From positions 590 through 64,589 of the forward strand of contig NZ_WTYB01000003.1 of the NCBI RefSeq assembly GCF_009828055.1: DNA of 64,000 nucleotides, given 5' to 3'. Origin of the DNA: Erythrobacter ramosus (GTDB lineage Bacteria; Pseudomonadota; Alphaproteobacteria; Sphingomonadales; Sphingomonadaceae). Position 1 is the first letter of the stretch, and every line of letters starts with the position of its first letter. Shown here one piece after another: positions 52,291-60,755 of the stretch. The notes beneath the pieces are model-generated. The model was not told the DNA's origin, did not search any database, and saw only the letters and a program-made list of their open reading frames with translations. Position numbers and translations under genes: made by a program.

Positions 52291-53487
52291 ATGAACCTCG
52301 AATTCACCGCCGAAGAACAGGCCTTCCGCGACGAAGTCCGCGCCTTCATCGCCGAAAGCCACCCCAAGGAGTTGGGCGATTTCGGCATGCGCGAAGACAT
52401 GACCCGCGAGGAAATGGTCGCGTGGCACAAAATCCTCGGCACCAAGGGCTGGTCCGTCCCGGCATGGCCCGTCGAATATGGCGGCACCGGCTGGACCCCG
52501 ACCCAGCGTTACATCTGGTCGGAAGAAAACGCCCGCGCCAACACCTTCATGCCGCTGCCCTTCGGCGTGTCGATGGTCGGTCCGGTGATCTACACCTTCG
52601 GCAATGCCGAACAGAAGGCCCAGCACCTGCCCGGCATCCGCAGCGGCGAAGTGTGGTGGTGTCAGGGTTACTCGGAACCGGGCGCAGGTTCCGACCTTGC
52701 CAGCCTCAAGACCACCGCGGTGCGTGACGGCGATCACTATGTCATCAATGGCCAGAAGACCTGGACGACGCTCGCCCAGCACGCCGATTGGGGCTTCTTC
52801 CTGTGCCGCACCGATCCCACCGCCAAGGCGCAGGAAGGCATCAGCTTCATCCTCGTCGACATGAAGACGCCGGGCGTGGAAGTGAAGCCGATCAAGCTGC
52901 TCGACGGCGGGTACGAGGTCAACGAAACCTGGCTGACCGATGTGCGCGTGCCGGTCGAGAACCTCGTGGGCGTGGAGAACAAGGGCTGGACCTATGCCAA
53001 GTTCCTGCTCGCCCATGAACGCTCGGGGATTGCCGGGGTGGCGCGCTCGAAGCGCGGCGTTGAAAAGCTGCGCGAAATCGCCGCGAACGAGACGCTGGAC
53101 GGCGCGCCGCTGATCAAGGACTTTGACTTCGCCAAGAAGGTGAGCCAGCTCGAAATCGATCTCGCCGCGCTGGAAATCACCGAGTTGCGCACCCTCGCTG
53201 GTGAGCAGGCGGGCAAGGGGCCGGGGCCGGAAAGCTCGATCCTCAAGATCAAGGGCACCGAAATCCAGCAGCGCCTTACCGAACTGACGCTGGAAGCGGT
53301 CGGCACCTATAGCGCGCCCTATTACGGCAGCATCGCCAATGACACCGGCTCGAACGAATATGCCGTTGGCCCGGCGCATGCCCAGCACGCGGCGGCGACC
53401 TATTTCAACATGCGCAAGACTTCGATCTATGGCGGGTCGAACGAAATTCAGCGCAACATCATCACCAAGATGATCCTCGGCCTGTAA
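52291..53487 (+). CDS. Acyl-CoA dehydrogenase (catalytic-type subunit)
   Basis: 398 residues, ATG with GGAGAGAG upstream. Family features in order: N-terminal helices, WWCQGYSEPGAGSDLAS flavin-site motif, NGQKTWTT, KEGISFILVDM-like strand, and C-terminal YGGSNEIQRNIITKMIL carrying the usual C-terminal FAD/active-site region. It oxidises acyl-CoA to enoyl-CoA. It is followed 24 bp later by a second, more divergent acyl-CoA dehydrogenase, the layout of heteromeric enzymes acting on large side chains (sterol or cyclic substrates) in Actinobacteria and Proteobacteria. The substrate is open. Confidence 0.92.
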   Translation: MNLEFTAEEQAFRDEVRAFIAESHPKELGDFGMREDMTREEMVAWHKILGTKGWSVPAWPVEYGGTGWTPTQRYIWSEENARANTFMPLPFGVSMVGPVIYTFGNAEQKAQHLPGIRSGEVWWCQGYSEPGAGSDLASLKTTAVRDGDHYVINGQKTWTTLAQHADWGFFLCRTDPTAKAQEGISFILVDMKTPGVEVKPIKLLDGGYEVNETWLTDVRVPVENLVGVENKGWTYAKFLLAHERSGIAGVARSKRGVEKLREIAANETLDGAPLIKDFDFAKKVSQLEIDLAALEITELRTLAGEQAGKGPGPESSILKIKGTEIQQRLTELTLEAVGTYSAPYYGSIANDTGSNEYAVGPAHAQHAAATYFNMRKTSIYGGSNEIQRNIITKMILGL

Positions 53488-53511
53488 GAGCCGAAGGACG
53501 GGAGAGAATAC

Positions 53512-54642
53512 GTGGATTTCAATTTCACTGAAGAGCAGGACATGGTCCGCGATGGCCTGTCACGGCTGGTGCGTGAACAGTACGACTGGGAAACCCGGCG
53601 CAAGGCGATTGCCTCGTCCGCAGGCTGGCGGCCCGAAGTCTGGGCGCAGCTGGCTGAACTCGGCATCCTCGGGATGCCGTTCAGCGAAGCCGATGGCGGC
53701 TTCGGCGGCGGCGCGATTGATGCGATGGTCATCATGGAAGAGTTCGGCAAAGGCCTCGTGGTTGAGCCGTTCGTCCCCACCGTGGTCTGCGCGGGGGGTT
53801 TCCTGAAGCACGGCGGCACCACGGCGCAGAAGGAAGAGCATATCGGCGGGATCGTCGCGGGGTCTTCCGTGTTCGCCTTCGCCTATGCCGAACCGCGCGG
53901 CCGGTTCGATTATGCCGACCTTGAAACCACCGCGAAGAAGGACGGCGCAGGCTATGTCATCAACGGCCACAAGGCTGTCGTCATGGGCGCGCCCTGGGCC
54001 AGCCACCTGATCGTCACCGCCCGCACTGGTGGTGAACGCCGGGATCGTTCGGGCGTCTCGGTGTTCGTGGTCGCCAAGGACGCCGCCGGGATCACCACCC
54101 GCGATTATGTGACCGTCGATGGCCGCCGCGCTGCGGAAGTCTATTTCGAGAACGTGTCCGTCCCCGCAGACGCGCTGATCGGCGCCGAGGGTGAAGGGCT
54201 GGCGCTTATCGAGCTGGTGACCGACGAAGCTATCGCCGCGCTTTGCGCCGAAGCTTGCGGAGCGATGAAGGTCGCGCACGCCATGACGGTCGAATACAGC
54301 CGCCAGCGCAAGCAGTTCGGCGTGCCGATCGGCAGCTTCCAGGTGCTCCAGCACCGCATGGTCGACATGTACACGGCTTACGAAACCGCCGTTTCGCTGA
54401 CCTATCTCGCCACGCTGCGGCTGGGTTCGGGCGAGGTCGAGCGCAAGCGCGCGGTCTCGGCCGCCAAGGTCGGTGTCGGGCAATCGGCGCGGTTGATCGG
54501 ACAGGAAGCGGTGCAGATCCACGGCGGCAACGGCGTGACCGATGAATATGCCATCGGGCATTACTTCAAGCGCCTGACGATCTTCGACAGCGAGTTCGGC
54601 AATGTCGATCACCACATGAAGCGCCACGTCGCCCTCGGTTGA
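53512..54642 (+). CDS. Acyl-CoA dehydrogenase (partner-type subunit)
   Basis: 376 residues from GTG 53512 with GGGAGAG upstream. Acyl-CoA dehydrogenase fold (ELGILGMPFSEADGGFGGGA, FAFAYAEPRGRFD, RQRKQFGVPIGSFQVLQHRM, GQEAVQIHGGNGVTDEYAIG). The flavin-site region AEPRGRFD is altered compared with the AEPxxGSD consensus of the first subunit, fitting a non-catalytic or complementary chain in an alpha2beta2 enzyme. Same operon as the preceding gene; a strong terminator follows. Confidence 0.9.
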   Translation: MDFNFTEEQDMVRDGLSRLVREQYDWETRRKAIASSAGWRPEVWAQLAELGILGMPFSEADGGFGGGAIDAMVIMEEFGKGLVVEPFVPTVVCAGGFLKHGGTTAQKEEHIGGIVAGSSVFAFAYAEPRGRFDYADLETTAKKDGAGYVINGHKAVVMGAPWASHLIVTARTGGERRDRSGVSVFVVAKDAAGITTRDYVTVDGRRAAEVYFENVSVPADALIGAEGEGLALIELVTDEAIAALCAEACGAMKVAHAMTVEYSRQRKQFGVPIGSFQVLQHRMVDMYTAYETAVSLTYLATLRLGSGEVERKRAVSAAKVGVGQSARLIGQEAVQIHGGNGVTDEYAIGHYFKRLTIFDSEFGNVDHHMKRHVALG

Positions 54643-54664
54643 GGCGCAGGCCCGCATGAACACC

Positions 54665-54699
54665 GCCCCGCTCTCGGCCATCCGAGGGCGGGGCTTTTT
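54665..54699 (+). terminator. Rho-independent terminator of the acyl-CoA dehydrogenase operon
   Basis: GCCCCGCTCTCGG pairs with CCGAGGGCGGGGC (one G-U pair) around CCAT, followed by five T at 54695-54699. Confidence 0.93.
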
Positions 54700-54744
54700 C
54701 GTGGGCAGTGTAACCGCCTGCACGGCGGCCGCGAACCAGCGGGC

Positions 54745-55269
54745 ATGAGAGCCGACGAAGCCTCGCTCGCCCGGTTGATGGCGCTGTCGCAGCAAGGCGA
54801 CAAGCAGGCCTATGCCTCGCTGCTGGACGCGTGTCAGCGCTGGCTGCGGGGCTATTACAGCCGCCGGATCGCGCCCTCCAGCCTTGACGATCTGGTGCAG
54901 GAAACGCTGATCGCGCTCCACACCAAGCGCGCCTCTTGGGATCCGTCGCGCCCGTTCCTGCCGTGGCTGGCCGCGATTGCGCGCTATCGTTGGGTCGATC
55001 ACCTGCGCCGCCTGTACCGCGCTGACGAGCACGAATTGCGCGAAGAGCTGATCGGCACGGACGACGAACCCGCCGTCACCGCGCGCATCAGTTTGGACCG
55101 GCTGCTCGGCCTGCTTCCACCCGCACAGGAGCGCGCGATTGCGCTGGTGAAGATCGAAGGGATGAGCATCGCCGAAGCCTCGGCCGCGACCGGACAGAGC
55201 GAGGCGCTCGTCAAAGTGAACATTCACCGGGGGCTGAAAAAGCTCGCCCATATGATTGAGAAAGAATGA
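54745..55269 (+). CDS. ECF sigma factor, SigF-like (partner of NrsF)
   Basis: 174 residues, ATG 54745, weak ribosome-binding site. Region 2 (LDDLVQETLIALHTKRASWD, PWLAAIARYRWVDHLRR) and region 4 (LPPAQERAIALVKIEGMSIAEASAATGQSEALVKVNIHRGLKKL). Its stop overlaps the next gene (ATGA), which encodes an NrsF/DUF1109 membrane anti-sigma factor. In Caulobacter the SigF/NrsF pair responds to metals and oxidative stress. Targets here cannot be read from the window. Confidence 0.9.
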   Translation: MRADEASLARLMALSQQGDKQAYASLLDACQRWLRGYYSRRIAPSSLDDLVQETLIALHTKRASWDPSRPFLPWLAAIARYRWVDHLRRLYRADEHELREELIGTDDEPAVTARISLDRLLGLLPPAQERAIALVKIEGMSIAEASAATGQSEALVKVNIHRGLKKLAHMIEKE

Positions 55270-55916
55270 CAATGCCGCGCAATTCCGATGCCCTGATTGC
55301 CGAGTTGGTTGGCGACCTCGAGCCGGTCAAGCCGCTGCGCTTTGGCGCGGGGATGGCGGCCACGCTGGCGGCGGCGACGCTCTCGTCGGCGGTCGTGATC
55401 GCCTTGTTCGGCTTGCGGCCAGATTGGCTGGAGGGGCGCGTCAATCCGATGCATCTGCTGGCGACCGGGCTGTATCTCGGCCTTGCGCTGGCAGCGACAG
55501 TCACCGTCGTGGTGATGAGCCGCCCGCAGGTCGGTAGCGACTACAGCGGCTGGCGCTGGGCGGCGGCGATGACCGGGCTGTTGCCCGTGGCGGGGCTGAT
55601 CGTCGGCATCAGCCGTGGGCGCGACATGCTCTCTGCCGAGACCATGCGCCATGGGGGCGAATGCCTGGTGCTGGGCGGGGGCGCCTCGCTGCTGGTGTTC
55701 GCGATGCTGGTGCTGTGGCTACGGCGCGGCGCCCCGACCGCGCCCGACCGCGCCGGACTGGTCGCGGGCGTCGCGGCAGGGGCTTTCGGCATCTTTGCCT
55801 TCTCGCTCCACTGCCCGGACAATGACATCGTCCATATCGGCATATGGCACAGCACGGTGGTGCTGGCGATGGCGGGGCTTGGCCGTATCACGGTGCCTCG
55901 CCTGATCCGCTGGTAG
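55266..55916 (+). CDS. NrsF-family (DUF1109) membrane anti-sigma factor
   Basis: 216 residues, six hydrophobic segments after a short cytoplasmic N-terminus (SDALIAELVGDLEPVKPLRF). Conserved cysteines are present in HGGECLVLGG and FSLHCPDNDIVHIGIWH; in the Caulobacter protein paired cysteines sense chromium/cadmium. It should hold the sigma factor at the inner membrane until stress. ATGA overlap with the sigma gene supports tight stoichiometry. Confidence 0.9.
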   Translation: MTMPRNSDALIAELVGDLEPVKPLRFGAGMAATLAAATLSSAVVIALFGLRPDWLEGRVNPMHLLATGLYLGLALAATVTVVVMSRPQVGSDYSGWRWAAAMTGLLPVAGLIVGISRGRDMLSAETMRHGGECLVLGGGASLLVFAMLVLWLRRGAPTAPDRAGLVAGVAAGAFGIFAFSLHCPDNDIVHIGIWHSTVVLAMAGLGRITVPRLIRW

Positions 55917-55934
55917 GCCAGCGCCCAGAAGGGT

Positions 55935-57734
55935 TTAATCGCGACCCTTGGGCTTGCCCTTGAACTTGCCCTGAGGCTTGCCGCCTGCCTTGGCGAAATG
56001 CTTCGGCTTGGCGAAGCCAGCGCCGGGCGCAGCACCGGGACCGACGGGCTTGGGCTTGAACGGACGCTGCGGGGCAGGGCCGTTGGGCTTGCCGCGCTTG
56101 GCATTCTCCCGCGCGGCCATGCGCGGCGGCTCGTTCGATTGCTCGATAGCGACATAGCCGCCGTTTTCCTCGCTGCCCGCCGTCGCCGCAATGGCTTCGG
56201 CAAACTTGCCCGCGATGGCGCGGGGGATCTGGAAATAGGTCTCTGCCTGAGCGATCCGGATCGCGCCGATTTCGTTGCGGGTGATATGACCGCGGCGGCA
56301 GATCAGCGGCATGACCCAGCGCGGATCGGCGTTCTGGCGGCGGCCGATATCCATCCGGAACCAGACCGTATCCTCGAACCCTTCGCGGTGACGATCCTTC
56401 TGCGCGGCGCGCTGGGCATCGACGGATTGCGCCAGCAGCTCCTCAGGCTCAGGCATCGACGCACGGTGCGCCTGCACCAGCATGGCAGCGATTTCCTGCG
56501 GGCTTTTGGTTTCGAGCAGCTTGTCGGCCAGCTCGCGGTCACCATCGGTGACTTCGACGGGCTGCATCAGCTTGTCGAGCAACCGCACCCGGTCCTGCGC
56601 GATGATGTCCTCGCGGCTGGGCGCATTGATCCACTCGGCGTTGATCTTGGCATGGTGGAGCATCGATTCGACCCGCCGGCGGCGCGGGAAGGGAACGATG
56701 ATGACCGCGATGCCCTTCTTGCCCGCGCGCCCGGTGCGGCCCGAACGGTGCTGGAGCGTTTCGGCATCGCGCGGGATTTCCACGTGGACGACGAGGCTGA
56801 GTGAGGGCAGGTCGATCCCGCGTGCGGCGACATCGGTGGCCACGCACACCCGGGCGCGGCGATCGCGCAGGGCCTGGAGCGCTTGGTTGCGTTCCTGCTG
56901 CGAATGCTCGCCCGACAGCGCGACGACGCCAAAGCCGCGCTCCTGCAAGGTCGCGTGCAGGTGGCGGACATTGTCGCGCGTGGCGCAGAAAAGGATCGCG
57001 GTTTCGGCTTCGTGGAAGCGCAGCAGATTGATGACCGCGTTCTCGATTTCGGACGGCGAGACCGTGACCGCCTGATAGGCGATGTCGCCATGCCCACGCT
57101 CGCTGCCGCCAGTCTGGATGCGCAGCGCATCGCGCTGGTACCGGCGGGCGAGGGCTTCGATCGGGCGCGGCATGGTGGCCGAGAACATCAGCACGCGCCG
57201 TTCTTCCGGCGTCGCGTCGAGAATTTCTTCCAGCTCCTCGCGGAAGCCCATATCGAGCATTTCGTCCGCTTCATCGAGCACCACGGCGGACAGCGCCGAC
57301 AGGTCGAGCGCGCCGCGTTCCAGGTGATCGCGCAAGCGGCCGGGGGTGCCCACGACAATGCTTGCGCCGCCAGCCAAGGCGCGGCGTTCGACCTGCGGGT
57401 TCATGCCGCCCACGCAAGTGGCGATACGGGCACCTGCCGACTTGTAGAGCCAATCGAGTTCGCGGGCGACTTGCAGCGCCAATTCGCGGGTCGGGGCAAT
57501 CACCAGCGCCAGCGGGCCGGAGGCGCGGCGCACGCGGCCATCTTCGTCCAGCACCTGATCGGCAAAAGCGAGGCCAAAGGCGACCGTCTTGCCCGAGCCG
57601 GTCTGCGCCGAGACGACCAGATCGCGGCCATGCGCTTCCGGTTCGAGCACGGCGGACTGCACCGGGGTAAGCGTTTCATAGCCGCGTGTGGCCAGGGCCT
57701 CGGCGAGGCCAGCGGCGATATGGGGAAATGGCAT
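55935..57734 (-). CDS. DEAD-box ATP-dependent RNA helicase with DbpA-like C-terminal domain
   Basis: 599 residues from ATG 57734, the position where homologs begin (IAAGLAEALATRGYETLTPVQ Q-motif); a TTG at 57788 is an alternative and neither has a clear ribosome-binding site. Motifs: AQTGSGKT, PTRELALQ, VLDEADEMLD, FSATMP, and HRSGRTGRAG. The C-terminal region (about 455-530) resembles the DbpA/CsdA RNA-binding domain, then a Lys/Gly/Pro-rich tail that should bind RNA. Likely role: ribosome assembly or cold-shock RNA remodelling. Confidence 0.93.
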   Translation of the reverse strand: MPFPHIAAGLAEALATRGYETLTPVQSAVLEPEAHGRDLVVSAQTGSGKTVAFGLAFADQVLDEDGRVRRASGPLALVIAPTRELALQVARELDWLYKSAGARIATCVGGMNPQVERRALAGGASIVVGTPGRLRDHLERGALDLSALSAVVLDEADEMLDMGFREELEEILDATPEERRVLMFSATMPRPIEALARRYQRDALRIQTGGSERGHGDIAYQAVTVSPSEIENAVINLLRFHEAETAILFCATRDNVRHLHATLQERGFGVVALSGEHSQQERNQALQALRDRRARVCVATDVAARGIDLPSLSLVVHVEIPRDAETLQHRSGRTGRAGKKGIAVIIVPFPRRRRVESMLHHAKINAEWINAPSREDIIAQDRVRLLDKLMQPVEVTDGDRELADKLLETKSPQEIAAMLVQAHRASMPEPEELLAQSVDAQRAAQKDRHREGFEDTVWFRMDIGRRQNADPRWVMPLICRRGHITRNEIGAIRIAQAETYFQIPRAIAGKFAEAIAATAGSEENGGYVAIEQSNEPPRMAARENAKRGKPNGPAPQRPFKPKPVGPGAAPGAGFAKPKHFAKAGGKPQGKFKGKPKGRD

Positions 57735-57910
57735 GGGGAGAAGGCTTTCAGACAAGGGCGCCGCCACAGGGGGCAGGCGGAGAGACAAGGGGGACAGCGG
57801 AGCGCGGATCGGGCCACCAGGCCAACCTCGCGCAGAGCGTCGACAAGCGGCCCTTACACAGTTTCGGGGTGTTTGGCTTGCGATTAAATCACAAGGGCGT
57901 TCCGCTATAC

Positions 57911-58171
57911 CTATTCTGGTGCGGCGGCGGCCAGCATATCCATCAAATTGCGCGCGGCCTCACGGTCTTCCTCATGCGCGAAAGCGACATCCAGCTCGGG
58001 GGCATCGCCCAGCACCATCAGCAACGTCCACAAGGCAAAGCGCTGCCCGCGGTCCTGCGTCATGCCGAAATCGACCCGCATCCGCTCGACCCCGTCAGGC
58101 AGAGCGGCGGGCGATACGGCGTCGAGATCGCGGGTGCCGAAATAGCGTTGCAGGAGATCAACCATGTCCAT
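57911..58171 (-). CDS. Small acidic protein of unknown function
   Basis: 86 residues, ATG 58171 with GGGAC/GCGGGC upstream. Soluble, acidic, helical (MVDLLQRYFGTRDLDAVSPA; EEDREAARNLMDMLAAAAPE). I do not recognise it. It lies 51 bp after the LacI gene of the sucrose locus in the same direction and may be the last gene of that operon, or stand alone. Confidence 0.6.
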   Translation of the reverse strand: MDMVDLLQRYFGTRDLDAVSPAALPDGVERMRVDFGMTQDRGQRFALWTLLMVLGDAPELDVAFAHEEDREAARNLMDMLAAAAPE

Positions 58172-58222
58172 GCCCGCGTCCCTATCGCACGCAGGCGCGT
58201 TTGCCTACCGGTCGCGGGGGCC

Positions 58223-59248
58223 TCAAGTGGTGGCGCGCACGACCAGTTGCGGGGGCAGGACGAGGCTTTCGGTCTTCTCGCCCGCCAGCCGCCGCAGCAG
58301 CAGATCGACCAGCCCGCGTGCGCCTGCTGCGATGTCCTGCCGCACGGTGGTGAGCGGGGGCACGGTCTGGCGGGCGATCGGCAGGTCGTCGAACCCGGCC
58401 AGCTTCATGTCGCCCGGCACGGCGATCCCGCAGGCGCGAAGCTCGGTCAGGCACAACGCGGCGAGCGTATCGGTGGCGGCGAAGATCCCGTCGATCTGGC
58501 TGGCACGGGCGGCGAGGTGCTGGGCGATCTCCTCGCTCGCGCGGTCGGGAGACAGGTGAGTGGGCAGGGTGATGATCGGCGGCAAGCCCATGCGCGAGGC
58601 AATGTCCTGCGCCCCGGCAAAGCGCGCGGCGAACTCCATCGCGGTGGTGTCCCCCAGAAACGCGAGGCGGGTGGCCCCGGCGGCGATCAGGCGTTCTGCT
58701 GCCAACCTGCCGCCCAAGCGGTTGTCGGTGCCGACTACGCAGTGCCGCTGGCCTTCGGTGTGGTTGCCCCACACCACCATCGGGCCGTAGCCATCGGCGA
58801 CATCCTCGATCCGGTCGAACTGGTCGGACTGGCCGATCACGATCACTCCGTCGATCATGCCCGAACCGATAAAGCGGTCGAGCCAGTCGGCATCGTCTTC
58901 CGGCACCACCCGGCGCAGCATCAGGTCATAGCCTTCGCGCGTCAGCTCGTCGGCGAGATGGCCGAGCAGGGTCATGAAGAAGCTGTCGGAGATTTGCTGG
59001 CGGCTGTCATGGCCGAGCGGGATGACCACGCCAATCACGCCGGTCTTTTGGCGGCGCAATCCGCTCGCCATCTGGTTGGGGCGGAAGCCGTGTTCGCGCG
59101 CGAGCGCTTCGATCTTCTCGCGAGTTTTGGTGTTGACCAGGCTCTTGCCCGCCAGCGCGCGGCTCACCGTGCCGGGGGAGACGCCCGCCAGCCGCGCCAG
59201 ATCGGTGATATTGCGCACCGTCACGCGGGTGGTCTTGTCCTCGTCCAT
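58223..59248 (-). CDS. LacI-family regulator of the sucrose locus
   Basis: 341 residues, ATG 59248, two bases after the transporter stop. LacI helix-turn-helix (NITDLARLAGVSPGTVSRAL) with hinge (FRPNQMASGLRRQKTG) and sugar-binding domain (GVIGVVIPLGHDSRQQISDS, FAATDTLAALCL, LAGFDDLPIARQTVPPLTTV). The two TGCAA-type operators upstream of the TonB receptor gene fit this family, so it is their likely ligand-controlled repressor; the inducer should be sucrose or fructose. Confidence 0.92.
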   Translation of the reverse strand: MDEDKTTRVTVRNITDLARLAGVSPGTVSRALAGKSLVNTKTREKIEALAREHGFRPNQMASGLRRQKTGVIGVVIPLGHDSRQQISDSFFMTLLGHLADELTREGYDLMLRRVVPEDDADWLDRFIGSGMIDGVIVIGQSDQFDRIEDVADGYGPMVVWGNHTEGQRHCVVGTDNRLGGRLAAERLIAAGATRLAFLGDTTAMEFAARFAGAQDIASRMGLPPIITLPTHLSPDRASEEIAQHLAARASQIDGIFAATDTLAALCLTELRACGIAVPGDMKLAGFDDLPIARQTVPPLTTVRQDIAAGARGLVDLLLRRLAGEKTESLVLPPQLVVRATT

Positions 59249-59250
59249 CG

Positions 59251-60579
59251 TCAGCTTGTCGCCAGCCCCTGCGTGCGTGGCTGCCTGTGCCCCGCATCAA
59301 CCAACAGCGTAGCCAGCGCGCCCGCCAGCATCAAGACGCCGCCCAGCATCAGCACGTGGCGCGGATCGCCGCCCAGCAGCGGGCGATAGATCAGCGGCAT
59401 GGTGAGCGTCTGGATCAGCATGGGGATGACGATGAACAGGTTGAAGATGCCCATGTAGATGCCGTTCCGCGCCGGCGGGATACAGTCGGCGAGCATGACA
59501 TAGGTGTTGCCCATCATTCCGGCCCAGCCGATCCCGATGCCGAGCATCAGCACGAACAGCGCGGCCGGGGTCGAGGCTCCCGGAATCATCAGCATCGCCG
59601 CGCCCGATGCGGCGAGGCACACCGCGTGGACATGGCGCGCACCGAAGCGCTTGACCACCGGGATCAGCACCAGCGCGCCGAGGAAAGCGATGAAGTTGTA
59701 GAAGGCGCCCGCCTGCTGCGCGGTCAGCGTCGCTTCGCGGAAGGCAGTGCTGGCGGGATCGCTGGTGTTGTAGATGCTGCGGCCCACGGCAAAGGTGATG
59801 TACTGCCAGTAAGCGAACATCGCATACCACTGGCACAGCATCGCACCCGCCAATTGGCGCATCGGGCGCGGCATTTCGCGGATCGCGGCGCCGATCTCGG
59901 CGAAGGTGGAGCGGATGGTGAGCGGTTTGGCGACAAGGTCCGCTTCCTCCTCTGGCGAAAGCGGCAGCTCACGCACCCGGAACACCGACCACACGATGGT
60001 CGAAATCGACAGGATCGCGCCGATGATGAAAGCAATCCGCACGATCACCGGAATGCCATTGGCGTCGAGCACATCGCGCGCCACGACAGCGGTAAGCAGG
60101 CTTGGTGCGAGATAGGACAGGGTTTGCGCGAGGCCGGTAAATGCGCTCTGCGTCAGGAACCCGGTCGAGCGTTGGTCGGGGGCGAGCCGGTCCGCCACAT
60201 AGGCGCGGTATGGCTCCATCGTGATGTTGTTGCCCGCGTCGAGGATCCACAGCAGGCTGGCGGCCATCCACAGGGTGCTGGAATAGGGCATGGCGAACAG
60301 CGAGAGCGTGCAGATCACCGCGCCGATCAGGAAGTACGGCGTGCGGCGGCCCATCCGGGTGTTGGTCCGATCACTCATCGCGCCGACAATCGGCTGGATC
60401 AGCAGCCCGGTCATCGGGCCTGCCAGCCACAACAGCGGCATGGTCGCTTCGTCCGCGCCGAGGAAGCCGTAGATCGGCCCCATATTGGCCTGTTGCAGCC
60501 CGAAGCTGAACTGCAAGCCGAAGAAACCGATGTTCATTTCGATGATTCGCAGCAACGAAAGCCGTGGCTTATCGATCAT
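59251..60579 (-). CDS. GPH/SUT-like sucrose transporter (MFS)
   Basis: 442 residues from ATG 60579 (GGGA nine bases before); ATG 60594 is possible. Twelve hydrophobic segments and the [13 protein letters not shown] loop typical of the glycoside-pentoside-hexuronide and plant sucrose transporter families ([20 protein letters not shown] near the N-terminus). Expected to bring sucrose across the inner membrane with a cation. It is transcribed with the LacI gene away from the TonB receptor gene. Confidence 0.88.
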   Translation of the reverse strand: MIDKPRLSLLRIIEMNIGFFGLQFSFGLQQANMGPIYGFLGADEATMPLLWLAGPMTGLLIQPIVGAMSDRTNTRMGRRTPYFLIGAVICTLSLFAMPYSSTLWMAASLLWILDAGNNITMEPYRAYVADRLAPDQRSTGFLTQSAFTGLAQTLSYLAPSLLTAVVARDVLDANGIPVIVRIAFIIGAILSISTIVWSVFRVRELPLSPEEEADLVAKPLTIRSTFAEIGAAIREMPRPMRQLAGAMLCQWYAMFAYWQYITFAVGRSIYNTSDPASTAFREATLTAQQAGAFYNFIAFLGALVLIPVVKRFGARHVHAVCLAASGAAMLMIPGASTPAALFVLMLGIGIGWAGMMGNTYVMLADCIPPARNGIYMGIFNLFIVIPMLIQTLTMPLIYRPLLGGDPRHVLMLGGVLMLAGALATLLVDAGHRQPRTQGLATS

Positions 60580-60657
60580 GTCCGCCTGTCCCATCCTCTA
60601 TTCCGCACGATCATGTCGCCGCGCTGTGCTTTTGAAGTGACATGATTCCACGCAATT

Positions 60658-60695
60658 TGCAAACGATTGCAAGATTCTTGTTGCAATCGTTTGCA
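60658..60695. promoter_or_regulatory. Two LacI-type operators of the sucrose locus
   Basis: TGCAAACGATTGCA (60658-60671) and its exact reverse complement TGCAATCGTTTGCA (60682-60695) are spaced 24 bp centre to centre, about two helical turns and a bit, between the divergent transporter and TonB receptor genes. Each site is a near-perfect palindrome with central CG, the form recognised by LacI/GalR proteins. Confidence 0.9.
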
Positions 60696-60755
60696 GGAAA
60701 GTTAGGTCTGCATCGTCGTCGCCAAAGAAGCGCGCACCCGAGAGGAGAGAAAGCC

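Noticed and set aside
53560-55272. 570-codon minus-strand frame across acyl-CoA dehydrogenase and sigma genes
   Set aside because: Crosses a terminator and two clearly coding genes; Arg/His/Asp-rich shadow.
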